Assembly: GCF_030263935.1 (NCBI RefSeq)
Contig: NZ_CP127162.1
Coordinates: 2,923,501 to 2,987,500, forward strand
Source: Paenibacillus polygoni
GTDB taxonomy: Bacteria; Bacillota; Bacilli; Paenibacillales; Paenibacillaceae
DNA length: 64,000 nt
Direction of reading: 5' to 3'
A program made the position numbers and the translations under genes. A model generated the notes under the pieces. It did not search any database. It worked only from the letters and a program-made list of their open reading frames with translations, and was not told the DNA's origin. Below are positions 54,591 to 64,000 of the stretch, in pieces; positions within the stretch are counted from its first letter, which is position 1; each line of letters starts with the position of its first letter.

Positions 54591-54705
54591 AATCAAGTGA
54601 TAGGATGTAAATGCATTTCTCGGCAATTTGTTTCAAAACATTGTCTGCATATGCTATGTCTATCAGTGTCTTATATTTTTTCAGTAAGATATGTCATTTT
54701 GTGAC

Positions 54706-55911
54706 TCAATAACCCATACTGAACTGTTTCTGTGCATGGACTTCAAACACCCCGGCAGCTCCCATCCCTCCGCCGATACACATACTTACTACTCCGTAAC
54801 CTCCTCCCCGCCTAGCTAGTTCGGAGATCAAGCTAACCGTAAGTTTGGCGCCTGTACAGCCTAGTGGGTGACCCAGGGCTATTGCCCCTCCGTTCACATT
54901 CACCTTGTTCTCATCAAGTTCTAAGGCTCGGATAATATGAAGGCATTGCGATGCAAAAGCTTCATTGATTTCATAGAGGTTTACATCGTCTTTTTCGATT
55001 CCTGCCATTTTAAGCGCCTTGGGAATCGCTTCGACGGGACCTACTCCCATCACCTCCGGTTCCACCCCGGCAAGGGCAAATGAACGAAAAGTAGCAAGCG
55101 GTGTAAGTCCAAGTTCCTGCGCTTTTTCCCGGCTCATCACTGCAACAGCCGCAGCTCCGTCACTGGTCTGAGAAGCATTCCCTGCCGTTACCGTACCTTT
55201 GATGGAAAATGCAGGTCTGAGACGACCGAGTCCTTCCATTGAAGTATCTTCACGTACTCCTTCATCGGTATCAAATGTGAACGTACGGCTCCGCACTCTT
55301 CCTTGTTCGTCTACTGAAGTGGCGGCTGCAGTGACAGGCACGATTTCTTCTCGGAATTTACCTAACGCGATCGCTGCTGCAGCTTTGCGGTGACTTTCTA
55401 CTGCAAAGGCATCCTGCGCTTCGCGATCCACACCGAATCTTCGTGCAACTTCTTCCGCCGTATGCCCCATGCCCATGTACACTTCCGGCATATCTTCCAC
55501 AATTCGGTGGTGAGGAGCAGGCTTGAATCCAGTCATGGGTACATGACTCATGCTCTCCACACCACCAGCAATGATCACATCTGCGTGCCCAAGCATAATG
55601 CGCTCTGCTGCAAAAGAAATGGCTTGTAAGCCAGAAGAACAGAAGCGATTGACCGTCAGCGCAGGAACCGTAACCGGGTACCCTGCATATAGCGAAATAA
55701 TTCTTGCTACATTTAAACCTTGCTCACCCTCTGGCATTGCACAGCCAAGGATAATATCGTCCACATCTTCTTTTTGCAGTCCCGGTGCACGGTTAATAAC
55801 GGCTTCGAGTACCGCTTTTCCTAAATCCTCTACTCTCGTCTGCGCGAGACTCCCCTTCTTCGCTTTCCCGATCGCAGTCCGAGCCAGCGATACAATCACG
55901 GCTTCTCTCAT
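54706..55911 (-). CDS. fadA: 3-ketoacyl-CoA thiolase
   Basis: 401 aa. Thiolytic cleavage of 3-ketoacyl-CoA to acetyl-CoA and a shortened acyl-CoA. Catalytic Cys in [12 protein letters not shown] (about 85-96), [19 protein letters not shown] with the active-site His, and [13 protein letters not shown] with the second Cys near the C-terminus. ATG 55911 has GAGGTG six bases upstream; a GTG three codons earlier is less suitable. It follows fadN by 151 bases. The transcript would pass through the 1.2-kb repeat block to reach fadE. Confidence 0.94.
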   Translation of the reverse strand: MREAVIVSLARTAIGKAKKGSLAQTRVEDLGKAVLEAVINRAPGLQKEDVDDIILGCAMPEGEQGLNVARIISLYAGYPVTVPALTVNRFCSSGLQAISFAAERIMLGHADVIIAGGVESMSHVPMTGFKPAPHHRIVEDMPEVYMGMGHTAEEVARRFGVDREAQDAFAVESHRKAAAAIALGKFREEIVPVTAAATSVDEQGRVRSRTFTFDTDEGVREDTSMEGLGRLRPAFSIKGTVTAGNASQTSDGAAAVAVMSREKAQELGLTPLATFRSFALAGVEPEVMGVGPVEAIPKALKMAGIEKDDVNLYEINEAFASQCLHIIRALELDENKVNVNGGAIALGHPLGCTGAKLTVSLISELARRGGGYGVVSMCIGGGMGAAGVFEVHAQKQFSMGY

Positions 55912-56061
55912 GATTTTCACCTCATCTTTTGGATTAAAAGACTAGTTGAATCAATTTCATAACCCATTAAAATGATGAATTTGTAACTATATATAGAAAA
56001 ACAAAACCGTTTTTATCTATATAATGCCCTGATTAAAGCAACTAGGTAGTATGAAATGGAT

Positions 56062-58494
56062 TCAGTTACGCAGCGGTTTTCCTTTGGACAACATGTGCTG
56101 CATACGCTGCTGTGTTTTCACTTCTCCAAGCAGGCTGAGAAAAGCTTCCCGTTCCAGATCAAGCAAATATTGTTCACTAACCACTGTTCCTTGCGCCACA
56201 TCTCCTCCGGTCAGAACGTGTGCTAATTTCCTTGCAATCAGATAATCATGATCACTAATATACCCGCTGTTTTTTAATCCAAGGGCCCCCACTTGCAGAA
56301 CCGCGCGGCCGTCTCTTCCCGCTACTCTTGCTTTAGCAGGTAGGTTTGGCTGGTAGCCTGCCCGCTCCATTTCAAGCACCGCTTGTTTTGCTTCGTATAT
56401 ACGGAAATCTTGATTCATAACGACACTGTCATGACGGCGACCATACATACGAAGTGCTTCATGACCACTCGTTGATGTTTTCGCCATAGCAATCATTTCA
56501 AAAATACGGTTTAACTCAGGCTGAAGATCTGAATCAGGATCTCTATAACGGTCACTTGTCATGAGTGCCAGTTCTTTACAACCGCCGCCCGCAGGAATGA
56601 GTCCTACACCGGTCTCGACTAATCCAAAGTAAGATTCTGCGGAGAAAATAATGCGATCTGCTGGAAGACAAGCCTCCACACCGCCGCCGAGGGTCATTCG
56701 GTGAGGTGCTGCCACAACCGGTTTTTCAAGTCCTTTTAATTTCATCATACTGCCTTGGAATAAACGGATGATATCATCCACTTCATCCCAGTCACCGCTT
56801 TGTGCTTCCATCAGCATGAGCATGAGATTTGCGCCCACACAGAAGTTACGCCCTTCATTCGCAATAACAAGGCCGCGATAATTATTTCTCACTTCCTCGG
56901 CACTTTGCTGGATCATGACTAGAATATCTGCACCAATCGCATTGTTCGGCGAAGTAAACTCCAGACAAGCGACGTCATCTCCAAGATCAATCAGGTTCGC
57001 ACCCGAGTTTTGGCGAATGACCTTGTTCTGTGCCTTTAAGCTTTGAAGAGAGATCACTTCTGGCTGTATTTCGACTTCTTTGTAAGCTCCTTTGTAAAAG
57101 TGGAATACAGCTCCGTCTTTTTGCTCATAGAAAGACCTGTTGCCCGCAGCTATCCATTCTTTCACCCACGCTGGGACGACAAGACCTTCTGCTTCCATCC
57201 GCTGTACGGATTCGGGTAATCCAATCAAATCCCAAGTTTCAAAGGGTCCAAGCTCCCAGTTAAAGCCCCATTTCATTGCATTATCGATATCTTCAATGGA
57301 ATCTGCAATTTCCCCCAGTTTTTCAGCAGAATAGACTAGTACTTGTTTAAGCACATTCCAAGCCAGCTCCGAATAACGATCCTTCGCACCAAGGAATGCT
57401 TTTATTTTCTTCTTTGACCCTTTTACCGCTTTTGCAGCTTCAATGGAAGCAGATCTAACTTTTGCGCTTGGATTATAGTTCATCGTGGACAGATCAAGTG
57501 AGAGTATCTTGCTGCCCTCTTCCCCTTTCACTTTTTTATAGAAACCTTGCCCGCCCTTTTCTCCAATCCAACCTTGTGCTACCAATTCATTTAGGACATC
57601 AGGTACAGTGAAAATGTCTTTCTCCGGTCCGGCTGGAACGCTGTCATATACATTCTGAGCAACATGAACAAACGTATCGATGCCGACAAGATCCAGGGTG
57701 CGGAAGGTCGCGCTTTTCGGCCTGCCGAGAACAGGTCCTGTCGCTGCATCTACTTCTTCTACGGTATAGTTGTTCTCTTGCATTTCATGTAAAGTAACGA
57801 GCAGTCCATATGTGCCAATTCGGTTAGATATAAAATTAGGTGTATCTTTTGCTAGGACAACCCCTTTGCCAAGCCTTTTTGTACAGAAATCTGCCATAAA
57901 TGCGGTGATCTGCGGATCCGTATCGTATCCTGGAATGATCTCTAGCAGCTTCATATGTCTAGGAGGGTTGAAGAAATGAGTTCCAATAAAGTTTCTGCGG
58001 AAATTTACGCTGCAGTCCTCCACCATCGCATTAACTGAGATTCCCGAAGTGTTGGTACTTACGATCGTTCCTTCCTTCACCACTTCTTCAATCTGTTTTA
58101 GGATGGATTTCTTTATCTCAAGCTTTTCCGTCACCACTTCGATAATCCAGTCCACATCTTTCAGTAGATGGAAATGATCTGTTATATTCCCCGGTGTAAT
58201 TCGCTCTACAAAATCTGCCGCATAAAGCGGGGCCGAACTCGATTTAGGAAGAGCTGCAATTGCTTTTGTCGCCAGCTTATTTCTAAACTTAGGGTCCCCA
58301 AGGCTTAACCCTGCTTTTTCATCTTCTGCGCTTGGCGACTTTGGAACAACATCAAGCAATAAACAAGGAATGCCTGCATTGGCCAGATGGGCTGCAATAC
58401 CCGACCCCATAACACCGGACCCGATCACGGCGGCTTTTGAAATCGTCCTAGAAGCAGTTTTGTGAGCCGTATCTTTTGCTAACGTTTTATTCAT
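56062..58494 (-). CDS. fadN: 3-hydroxyacyl-CoA dehydrogenase/enoyl-CoA hydratase
   Basis: 810 aa two-domain enzyme. N-terminal NAD-binding GSGVMGSGIAAHLANAG (about 26-42), HFFNPPRHMKLLEIIPG, then a dehydrogenase C-domain; the crotonase part from about 490 on carries NNAIGADILVMIQ and RNFCVGANLMLMLMEA with VVAAPHRMTLGGGVEACLPADRI. Order is reversed relative to E. coli FadB and equal to Bacillus FadN. GGGAGG lies before the ATG, which overlaps the fadF stop by four bases. Confidence 0.94.
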   Translation of the reverse strand: MNKTLAKDTAHKTASRTISKAAVIGSGVMGSGIAAHLANAGIPCLLLDVVPKSPSAEDEKAGLSLGDPKFRNKLATKAIAALPKSSSAPLYAADFVERITPGNITDHFHLLKDVDWIIEVVTEKLEIKKSILKQIEEVVKEGTIVSTNTSGISVNAMVEDCSVNFRRNFIGTHFFNPPRHMKLLEIIPGYDTDPQITAFMADFCTKRLGKGVVLAKDTPNFISNRIGTYGLLVTLHEMQENNYTVEEVDAATGPVLGRPKSATFRTLDLVGIDTFVHVAQNVYDSVPAGPEKDIFTVPDVLNELVAQGWIGEKGGQGFYKKVKGEEGSKILSLDLSTMNYNPSAKVRSASIEAAKAVKGSKKKIKAFLGAKDRYSELAWNVLKQVLVYSAEKLGEIADSIEDIDNAMKWGFNWELGPFETWDLIGLPESVQRMEAEGLVVPAWVKEWIAAGNRSFYEQKDGAVFHFYKGAYKEVEIQPEVISLQSLKAQNKVIRQNSGANLIDLGDDVACLEFTSPNNAIGADILVMIQQSAEEVRNNYRGLVIANEGRNFCVGANLMLMLMEAQSGDWDEVDDIIRLFQGSMMKLKGLEKPVVAAPHRMTLGGGVEACLPADRIIFSAESYFGLVETGVGLIPAGGGCKELALMTSDRYRDPDSDLQPELNRIFEMIAMAKTSTSGHEALRMYGRRHDSVVMNQDFRIYEAKQAVLEMERAGYQPNLPAKARVAGRDGRAVLQVGALGLKNSGYISDHDYLIARKLAHVLTGGDVAQGTVVSEQYLLDLEREAFLSLLGEVKTQQRMQHMLSKGKPLRN

Positions 58495-60677
58495 TTCACT
58501 ACGACCTCCCGTTGGCGAGTTTCTTTTTCTTTTCTTCCAAACACAGACTCCTCCAAAATCTCAGCAATATCCCGAGTTTTCACTTGCTCTTCTACTTCTT
58601 GCAGCTTCGTACCATCTTCCAGCATCGTCAGGCAGTAAGGACAAGCGGAACTAATCATCGTTGGCGATACCGCAAGGGCTTGCTCTGTTCGGGCTAGATT
58701 CACCCGTTTTCCTTCATCCTCTTCCATCCACATCTGCCCCCCGCCGGCACCGCAGCACATTCCATTTTCACGAGTTCGCTCCATTTCAAGCAGTGTTATG
58801 CCCGGGATCGCCCTCAGTACATCACGCGGCTGATCATATACATCGTTGTACCGACCAAGATAACAAGAATCGTGATACGTAATCTTTTCTTCCACCGTAT
58901 GTTTCGGAGAGAGTCTTCCTTCTTTCACAAGTTGGTCCAGGAGCTGCGTATGGTGCAGTACTTCTGCCTTTAGCCCAAAATCAGGGTATTCGTTCTTAAA
59001 AATGTTAAAAGTGTGCGGACAAGCGGTGACGATCTTATGGACACCATATTTGTTAAAAATCTCGATATTCTCAGCACATAATTGCTGGAACAGAAATTCG
59101 TTACCCATTCGGCGCGGTGTGTCGCCTGAATTTTTTTCTTCGTTACCCAGAATAGCGAAGTTCACGCCTGCTTCATTCATCAAGCGAACAAACGCACGGG
59201 TTATTTTCCGGCTGCGATTATCATAGGAACCCATCGAACCTACAAAAAATAAATATTCGAAGGTCGGATTCTCTTTCACGGTCGGAATCTGAAGATGAAG
59301 GGTATCTTCCGGATCGATTTCTTTTACCCATTTACTGCGATCAGCCCGGCTGATGCCCCAAGGATTCCCTTGACGCTCAATGTTCTGCATCGCTCTTTGT
59401 CCTTCTTGCGGCACACTGCCTTCCATAAGAACAAGATGTCTGCGCAGATCAACAATTTTGTCTACATGTTCATTGGAAACGGGGCACTGATCTTCGCAAT
59501 TACGGCAAGTCGTACAAGCCCATATTTCTTCTTCTGTCATCACTCCGCCAATAAGCTGAACATCACTGACATTTACACCTTCCACCTGATGCCATGCTTT
59601 CTTCTGAGCTGCCATCGTAGGACGAATATCAGTAATACCTTCTCCCTTCCACTCCGTGAGTTCGTGCTTTGTTTCATCCACCCTATAAACTCCCGAGTAT
59701 CCAAATACGCCAGCCGGTACCCAAGGGGATTTGGAAGTGAGCAGAGCTCCTTTTTCCGTCAAATGATCTCTCAGTTTCACGATCATGTGCATGGGCGACA
59801 ACATCTTTCCTGTACTTGCTGCAGGACAGACATTCGTACAGCGTCCACATTCAACGCATGCATAGAAATCAAGCATTTGTTTCTGAGTGAAATCTTCGAT
59901 TTTACCTACACCGTAGGATTCAGCTTCTTCATCATCGAGGTCTAATGCGGTTAGTTTTCCTGGGGCATTTGTTCTGCGAAATAAAATATTGATAGGGGCT
60001 GTTATGAGATGAAAGTGTTTGGATTGAGGAACATATAGCAGGAATGACAGCAAGATTAGGAGATGCAGCCACCAGCTTACATAGTATAGTGCGCTTATTG
60101 CCATGTCAGGCATCCAGCTTACAGCAGCCGCAAGACTTGATGAGATCGGAGCCAGTGGAGATGATGCCCCTCCTTCTCTTACTCTTTCGAATGCCATGGT
60201 AAATAGTACAGATATCATAAGCGCAGTAATGAAGATGACGACAATACTAGGTTTAAATCCACGTTTTAACCGGTCCAGCTTCTCCCCATATCTGCGGTAT
60301 GCGGCGTATGCGATAGCCAGAAGAATGAGGACAACAGTAATCTCCTGTATGAGAATAAATCCTTCATAACCCGGAATCGGAAGCTGATGACCACTTAGAC
60401 CTTTCCATATAATATCCAGAGCGCCAAACTGTAAAATAATAAAACCGTAAAAGACAACAAAGTGCATAATGCCGCTTCTTGGATCTTTAAAAAGTTTCGT
60501 TTGACCAAATACCTGAACGGCAAAGGCGCGTAATCGTTCGTTCACATCTCGCCTGAGGTCAGCCGGTTTTCCTAAACGAATATACAGATACCGATGATAC
60601 ACGACTCTTAGGAACAGATATACCGCCAGACCAGTAACGAGGAAAAAGAGCAGCGCATTTCCGATTTGCAAGATCAT
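58491..60677 (-). CDS. fadF: Membrane Fe-S oxidoreductase, ETF:menaquinone reductase-type
   Basis: 728 aa. N-terminal ~five or six membrane helices with conserved His residues (haem-b-like), two [4Fe-4S] motifs (CVECGRCTNVCPAA and CTTCRNCEDQCPV) and two CCG-type domains (CPHTFNIFKNEYPDFG, CCGAGGGQMWMEE, SACPYCLTML) as in heterodisulfide-reductase subunits. Accepts electrons from EtfAB during fatty-acid oxidation and passes them to the quinone pool; the family role is known, the direct acceptor here is inferred. ATG 60677 has GGGG nine bases upstream; the ATG two codons before is closer to it. First gene of the fadF-fadN-fadA unit. Confidence 0.9.
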   Translation of the reverse strand: MILQIGNALLFFLVTGLAVYLFLRVVYHRYLYIRLGKPADLRRDVNERLRAFAVQVFGQTKLFKDPRSGIMHFVVFYGFIILQFGALDIIWKGLSGHQLPIPGYEGFILIQEITVVLILLAIAYAAYRRYGEKLDRLKRGFKPSIVVIFITALMISVLFTMAFERVREGGASSPLAPISSSLAAAVSWMPDMAISALYYVSWWLHLLILLSFLLYVPQSKHFHLITAPINILFRRTNAPGKLTALDLDDEEAESYGVGKIEDFTQKQMLDFYACVECGRCTNVCPAASTGKMLSPMHMIVKLRDHLTEKGALLTSKSPWVPAGVFGYSGVYRVDETKHELTEWKGEGITDIRPTMAAQKKAWHQVEGVNVSDVQLIGGVMTEEEIWACTTCRNCEDQCPVSNEHVDKIVDLRRHLVLMEGSVPQEGQRAMQNIERQGNPWGISRADRSKWVKEIDPEDTLHLQIPTVKENPTFEYLFFVGSMGSYDNRSRKITRAFVRLMNEAGVNFAILGNEEKNSGDTPRRMGNEFLFQQLCAENIEIFNKYGVHKIVTACPHTFNIFKNEYPDFGLKAEVLHHTQLLDQLVKEGRLSPKHTVEEKITYHDSCYLGRYNDVYDQPRDVLRAIPGITLLEMERTRENGMCCGAGGGQMWMEEDEGKRVNLARTEQALAVSPTMISSACPYCLTMLEDGTKLQEVEEQVKTRDIAEILEESVFGRKEKETRQREVVVK

Positions 60678-60793
60678 CCTCATCAGCCCCTTGTATCTTC
60701 ATTCTTTACCTAGAATCCTTCTCTTTACCGTTTTCTACGATGTGTCACTCCCTTCTATATTTCTCACCAAGTCAAGACTAGGGAAACTTACAT

Positions 60794-60808
60794 ATGAAGC
60801 GCTTTCAT
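60794..60808 (-). promoter_or_regulatory. CcpA cre-like site upstream of fadF
   Basis: The minus strand reads ATGAAAGCGCTTCAT, one position away from the cre consensus WTGNAANCGNWNNCW, 117 bases before fadF. Carbon catabolite repression of beta-oxidation would be expected; site use is inference. Confidence 0.45.
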
Positions 60809-60948
60809 CTAATGTATAAAAAAGAGACCTCCATACTCCGTTTGACTGTATTACAACATGGATTCGTCAAATAACGTGAATGATGAACGTCTCTATTCTC
60901 TATAAAGTAGATGTATTTGCCGCATATTTAGTATTTGTTAACCCGTCG

Positions 60949-60977
60949 TTGACAATGATCAGAACGTATTCTATGAT
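60949..60977 (+). promoter_or_regulatory. Sigma-A promoter of fadR-etfBA
   Basis: TTGACA (60949-60954), 17-base spacer, TATGAT (60972-60977). The FadR box begins 14 bases downstream, over the start point. Confidence 0.75.
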
Positions 60978-60990
60978 GATCAAAAGAAAC

Positions 60991-61008
60991 TGAATGAGTA
61001 TTCATTCA
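60991..61008 (+). promoter_or_regulatory. FadR operator
   Basis: TGAATGAGTATTCATTCA is a perfect fit to the Bacillus FadR consensus TGAATGA-N-TA-N-TCATTCA. It lies between the fadR promoter and start codon, giving autorepression relieved by long-chain acyl-CoA. Confidence 0.9.
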
Positions 61009-61043
61009 TAAATTTAATTGTAGTCTAACATCGGGGTGACGAT

Positions 61044-61628
61044 ATGACAAGTAAAAAAACAGAAAAATATGATTTGATTCTTCAGGGCGCTCTCAAGGTA
61101 TTTGCTGAAAACGGCTATCACCGTTCCCAAGTTTCCAAAATTGCCAAAGCAGCAGGCGTAGCGGATGGAACGATTTATTTGTATTTTAAAAGAAAGGAGG
61201 ACATACTCATTCATCTATTCCAAGAGAAGCTTGGAGAACTGGTAAATAAGTTTCATGAAAGCGTAGCTGAGACAAATGATGCATGTGAAGCACTGCGAAT
61301 GATCTGCACCATTCATTACACGGAACTTGAGAATAATCCAGAGCTTGCTTATGTGACTCAGATTGAAATGCGGCAAAGTGAGCTGGAACTGCGAAAAGAA
61401 ATAGGGATTACGCTGAAACCTTACATCGAGCTGATCGAGAATATTGTTCAACAAGGGATCGACAATGGACAGTTTCGGGCGAACCTCAATGTGAAACTTG
61501 TGCGGAATTTAATTTTCGGTTCCATGGACGAAGTTGTTACTTCTTGGCTTTTATCGGGTCAAAAGTACTCCTTGCGTGATCAAGTGAATGAAACACTTCA
61601 GTTTTTTATTCATGGCGTTTCCAAATAG
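61044..61628 (+). CDS. fadR: TetR-family fatty-acid regulator
   Basis: 194 aa. N-terminal TetR helix-turn-helix (YDLILQGALKVFAENGYHRSQVSKIAKAAGVADGTIYLYFKRKEDIL) and helical acyl-CoA-binding domain, the size and sequence of Bacillus FadR/YsiA. GGGGTG lies five to nine bases before the ATG. It heads fadR-etfB-etfA and faces fadF divergently; the operator at 60991 supports the assignment. Binding of acyl-CoA releases DNA in the family. Confidence 0.93.
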   Translation: MTSKKTEKYDLILQGALKVFAENGYHRSQVSKIAKAAGVADGTIYLYFKRKEDILIHLFQEKLGELVNKFHESVAETNDACEALRMICTIHYTELENNPELAYVTQIEMRQSELELRKEIGITLKPYIELIENIVQQGIDNGQFRANLNVKLVRNLIFGSMDEVVTSWLLSGQKYSLRDQVNETLQFFIHGVSK

Positions 61629-61699
61629 AGAGGTTCTACATCTCTGCGATTCACATATAAAAAACTCACAAGCATCATTTTGAAGGGAGAGCGTAAACG

Positions 61700-62467
61700 A
61701 TGAAAATGGTAGTGCTCATGAAACAAACATTTGATACAGAGGAAAAAATCGTAGTGAAGCAAGGTAACATTGTGGAAGATGGAGTCAAGTTTGTCATTAA
61801 CCCTTATGATGAATATGCAGTGGAGGAAGCCGTCAAGCTTCGAGATGAATTTGGCGGCAGTGTAACCCTTGTATCCCTCGGTCCCAGTCGAGCCGCAGAA
61901 GCGCTGCGCACTGCCCTTGCCATGGGTGCCGATGAGGCAGTCCTCATCTCAGATGACCGAATTCCAGATGATGAGTATGCTGTCTCCAAAGTTCTATATA
62001 CCTATCTATCCAAAGAAAATCCAGACCTTATTCTTGGCGGTAATTTCTCAGTCGATCGCGGATCGGGTCAAGTGGCGATTCGGCTTGCGAACATGCTGAG
62101 TATCCCCCATACCGCTTCCATCACTAAACTGACGATCAACGGAACCACCGCTGAAGTACACCGTGATGCAGAAGGAGACCTTGAAATACTTACCCTCCCC
62201 TTACCAGCTCTATTCACTGCTCAACAAGGACTAAACGAACCCCGCTATCCTTCCCTGCCCGGCATTATGAAAGCGAAGAAAAAACCATTCAAAACTTACA
62301 CGCTTGAAGATCTCGACCTTACGGAGGATGAAGTGAAGCCAGCGACAAAACAAACCGAACTCACGCTCCCCCCAGAACGAAGTGCTGGGCAAATTCTAAT
62401 AGGTGAACCTGCCGAAGCGGTATCCGAACTTGTTTCCTTACTGCGAACGAAGTCTAAAGTGATTTAA
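61700..62467 (+). CDS. etfB: Electron transfer flavoprotein beta subunit
   Basis: 255 aa. MKMVVLMKQTFDTEEKIV...VKFVINPYDEYAVEEAVKL and LGGNFSVDRGSGQVAIRLANMLSIPHTASITKL match EtfB; the latter is the AMP-binding/recognition region. GGGAGAG lies eight bases before the ATG. With EtfA it takes electrons from FadE and delivers them to FadF. Confidence 0.94.
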   Translation: MKMVVLMKQTFDTEEKIVVKQGNIVEDGVKFVINPYDEYAVEEAVKLRDEFGGSVTLVSLGPSRAAEALRTALAMGADEAVLISDDRIPDDEYAVSKVLYTYLSKENPDLILGGNFSVDRGSGQVAIRLANMLSIPHTASITKLTINGTTAEVHRDAEGDLEILTLPLPALFTAQQGLNEPRYPSLPGIMKAKKKPFKTYTLEDLDLTEDEVKPATKQTELTLPPERSAGQILIGEPAEAVSELVSLLRTKSKVI

Positions 62468-62594
62468 CTTTTGAATGCGTTTTCAATTGTGATGTTTTTA
62501 TAACTGTATGGCAAGTAGAATGTCCTACATGCAATTTTTTTGTGAACCATGGTCCCCTGCTTGATTTATCTATATTGCCCGGGAGGTTAAGCTT

Positions 62595-63572
62595 ATGAGC
62601 AGAACGATATTCATTTACGCTGAAAGCCGTGAAGGTAAGTTACGTCAAGTTGCTAAGGAGACGTTAGGTGCAGCTCAGCTCATTGCGAAGGAAGGGGATA
62701 CCATCTGCGCTTTTGTTGCTGGGTCTCAAATTACGGAAGCGATATCTGCGATCCTTCCTTACGGAGCAGATCATGTTGTTACCATGGAACATGCAGACCT
62801 GGTGCACTATAATCCCGATGCTTACTTTGCTGCAATTAAGGCTGCACTGGATCAAATGAAACCAGATATCGTACTTTTTGGTCATACCGCCATTGGACGG
62901 GATCTCGCTCCGCAAGTTGCAGCCTATTTACAGGCAGGTCAGATTTCCGACGTAACCGCGATTGATCATGAAGAAGGGGAAACGATTTTTACGCGGCCTC
63001 TTTATGCAGGGAAGGCATTTGAGAAACGTGTATTTGAATCCACTCCTGCTGTCGTTACCATCCGTCCTAACAATATTAAACCTGCGGAATTAAGCGAGAA
63101 TGCTGCTCCATCAAGTGTAGTAGATATCGCTTATCCCGCCCCTTCCCTGCGGACTGTGATTAAAGATGTCGTGAGCAAAGCTACAGGAAAAGTTGATCTG
63201 ACGGAAGCTAAAGTGGTGATCTCTGGGGGCCGCGGTGTCAAGAGTGAAGATGGTTTTAAACCTCTCGAAGAACTTGCCGATTTATTAGGGGGGGCTGTTG
63301 GTGCTTCCCGCGGAGCCTGCGATGCAGGATACTGTGATTACTCCCTTCAAATCGGTCAGACCGGTAAAGTAGTAACTCCTGAGATCTATATCGCCTGCGG
63401 CATAAGCGGAGCCATCCAGCATTTGGCGGGCATGAGTCAATCCAAGGTCATTATTGCGATCAATAAAGATCCAGAAGCACCGATTTTTAAAGTCGCAGAC
63501 TATGGTATCGTTGGCGATTTATTTGAAGTGGTACCGCTTCTCACCGAAGAATTCCGTAAAGTGCTTGTATAA
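62595..63572 (+). CDS. etfA: Electron transfer flavoprotein alpha subunit
   Basis: 325 aa. FAD-binding C-terminal half: VVISGGRGVKSEDGFKPLEELADLLGGAVGASRGACDAGYCDYSLQIGQTGKVVTPEIYIACGISGAIQHLAGM, the EtfA signature. GGGAGG lies eight bases before the ATG. A 127-base gap separates it from etfB. Forms the ETF heterodimer. Confidence 0.95.
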   Translation: MSRTIFIYAESREGKLRQVAKETLGAAQLIAKEGDTICAFVAGSQITEAISAILPYGADHVVTMEHADLVHYNPDAYFAAIKAALDQMKPDIVLFGHTAIGRDLAPQVAAYLQAGQISDVTAIDHEEGETIFTRPLYAGKAFEKRVFESTPAVVTIRPNNIKPAELSENAAPSSVVDIAYPAPSLRTVIKDVVSKATGKVDLTEAKVVISGGRGVKSEDGFKPLEELADLLGGAVGASRGACDAGYCDYSLQIGQTGKVVTPEIYIACGISGAIQHLAGMSQSKVIIAINKDPEAPIFKVADYGIVGDLFEVVPLLTEEFRKVLV

Positions 63573-63622
63573 TTCATTGATGTTGGGATGCTTGAACTAC
63601 GAAATTAATAGGATTGTAAAAT

Positions 63623-63677
63623 AAAAAACTACCTTTTGCTTTTCATCCATATGGATGCTTGCAGGAGGTAGTTTTCT
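63623..63677. terminator. Terminator of fadR-etfB-etfA
   Basis: AAAACTACCT pairs with AGGTAGTTTT, with an inner ATCCATATGGAT palindrome in the loop; tail TTCTTTAATC. Also placed to end the convergent hydrolase transcript. Confidence 0.75.
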
Positions 63678-63754
63678 TTAATCGAAGTTTAGATATTTTT
63701 TAATGGATGTTTTCTTTTCTCATTAAACCATATAAGTATTGTGCTTTTCTTATA

Positions 63755-64000
63755 TCAGGATTGAACCGCTTCGAGCCATGCTTTACTAATCAGTGCATGA
63801 CCTGCCGCAGTGGGATGTACTCCATCTTCTGCCCAGAAAGCCGGGTCGAGCTGGGTACTTTTTGAAGCAAATAAACCATCTAGAGGAATATAATAGGTTT
63901 TGAATTCACGAGCTAACTCGCGAATCGCATGGATTTTTGGATCAAGGTCTGCTCTCCATTCTCTCTGCCCTGCCGGAACAGGAAGAACAAATGGTTCAAT
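63755..64000 (-). CDS. SGNH/GDSL hydrolase, C-terminal part only
   Basis: The last 81 codons are visible: IEPFVLPVPAGQREWRADLD...YYIPLDGLFASKS...FWAEDGVHPTAAGHALIS KAW. D-x-x-H in EDGVHPTAAGH is block V of GDSL/SGNH esterases, with the catalytic Asp and His. The N-terminus with the GDS block lies beyond base 64000. Substrate unknown. Confidence 0.88.
   Translation of the reverse strand: MEPFVLPVPAGQREWRADLDPKIHAIRELAREFKTYYIPLDGLFASKSTQLDPAFWAEDGVHPTAAGHALISKAWLEAVQS

Overview
The window comes from a Bacillales chromosome, most likely Paenibacillus or a close relative. The evidence for this assignment is AGGAGG-type ribosome binding sites with frequent GTG/TTG starts, a leucine T-box leader, a Bacillus-type FadR operator with fadF/fadN/fadA/fadE and etfBA genes, a YjcZ-like small sporulation protein, and a copper-amine-oxidase-type stalk domain in a secreted protein. 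The species is an inference. I saw no rRNA, tRNA or CRISPR array.

Layout. 1-2.5 kb: NAD salvage locus with pncB (cut by the window edge), a decayed nicotinamidase-like pseudogene and a NUDIX-HTH (NrtR-like) gene; the two upstream regions share a 20-bp TAAC-N12-GTTA palindrome. 2.8-8.5 kb: a tight three-gene operon encoding a TerB_N/TerB_C protein, a BrxD-like P-loop ATPase (DUF2791) and a BrxHI/Lhr-like helicase. No other BREX gene is present. This is the best candidate for a little-described, defence-like system. 8.6-14.5 kb: small membrane proteins, a PadR regulator with an FtsW/RodA protein carrying a HAAS prefix, DUF2809, an aminotransferase, a GH88 hydrolase and yjcZ. 14.7-24 kb: DUF421, a large secreted stalk protein, carboxylesterase, DinB, GrpB, a second FtsW/RodA, LysR and a divergent SDR. 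24-31.7 kb: leuA under T-box control, MATE exporter with divergent AraC, lipoprotein, GntR plus CynX-type MFS. 31.8-41.3 kb: HPII-type catalase, nucleoside transporter, aldo/keto reductase, a two-component system with an ABC transporter, and an SPL-type radical SAM protein. 41.4-49.3 kb: PadR-controlled MFS exporter, a complete IS3-family element, SulP transporter, a resolvase-like protein without catalytic residues, and a secreted BNR-repeat protein.

49.4-63.6 kb is a fatty-acid beta-oxidation island. fadF-fadN-fadA, then fadE, fadD-like ligase and a PaaI thioesterase lie on the minus strand; fadR-etfB-etfA lie on the plus strand. Acyl chains are activated by the ligase, oxidised by FadE, hydrated/oxidised by FadN and cleaved by FadA; electrons go through EtfAB to the membrane Fe-S protein FadF and probably to menaquinone. 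FadR has an operator just after its own promoter. A 1.2-kb gene-free block of several unrelated repeat types separates fadA from fadE. The window ends inside an SGNH hydrolase gene.
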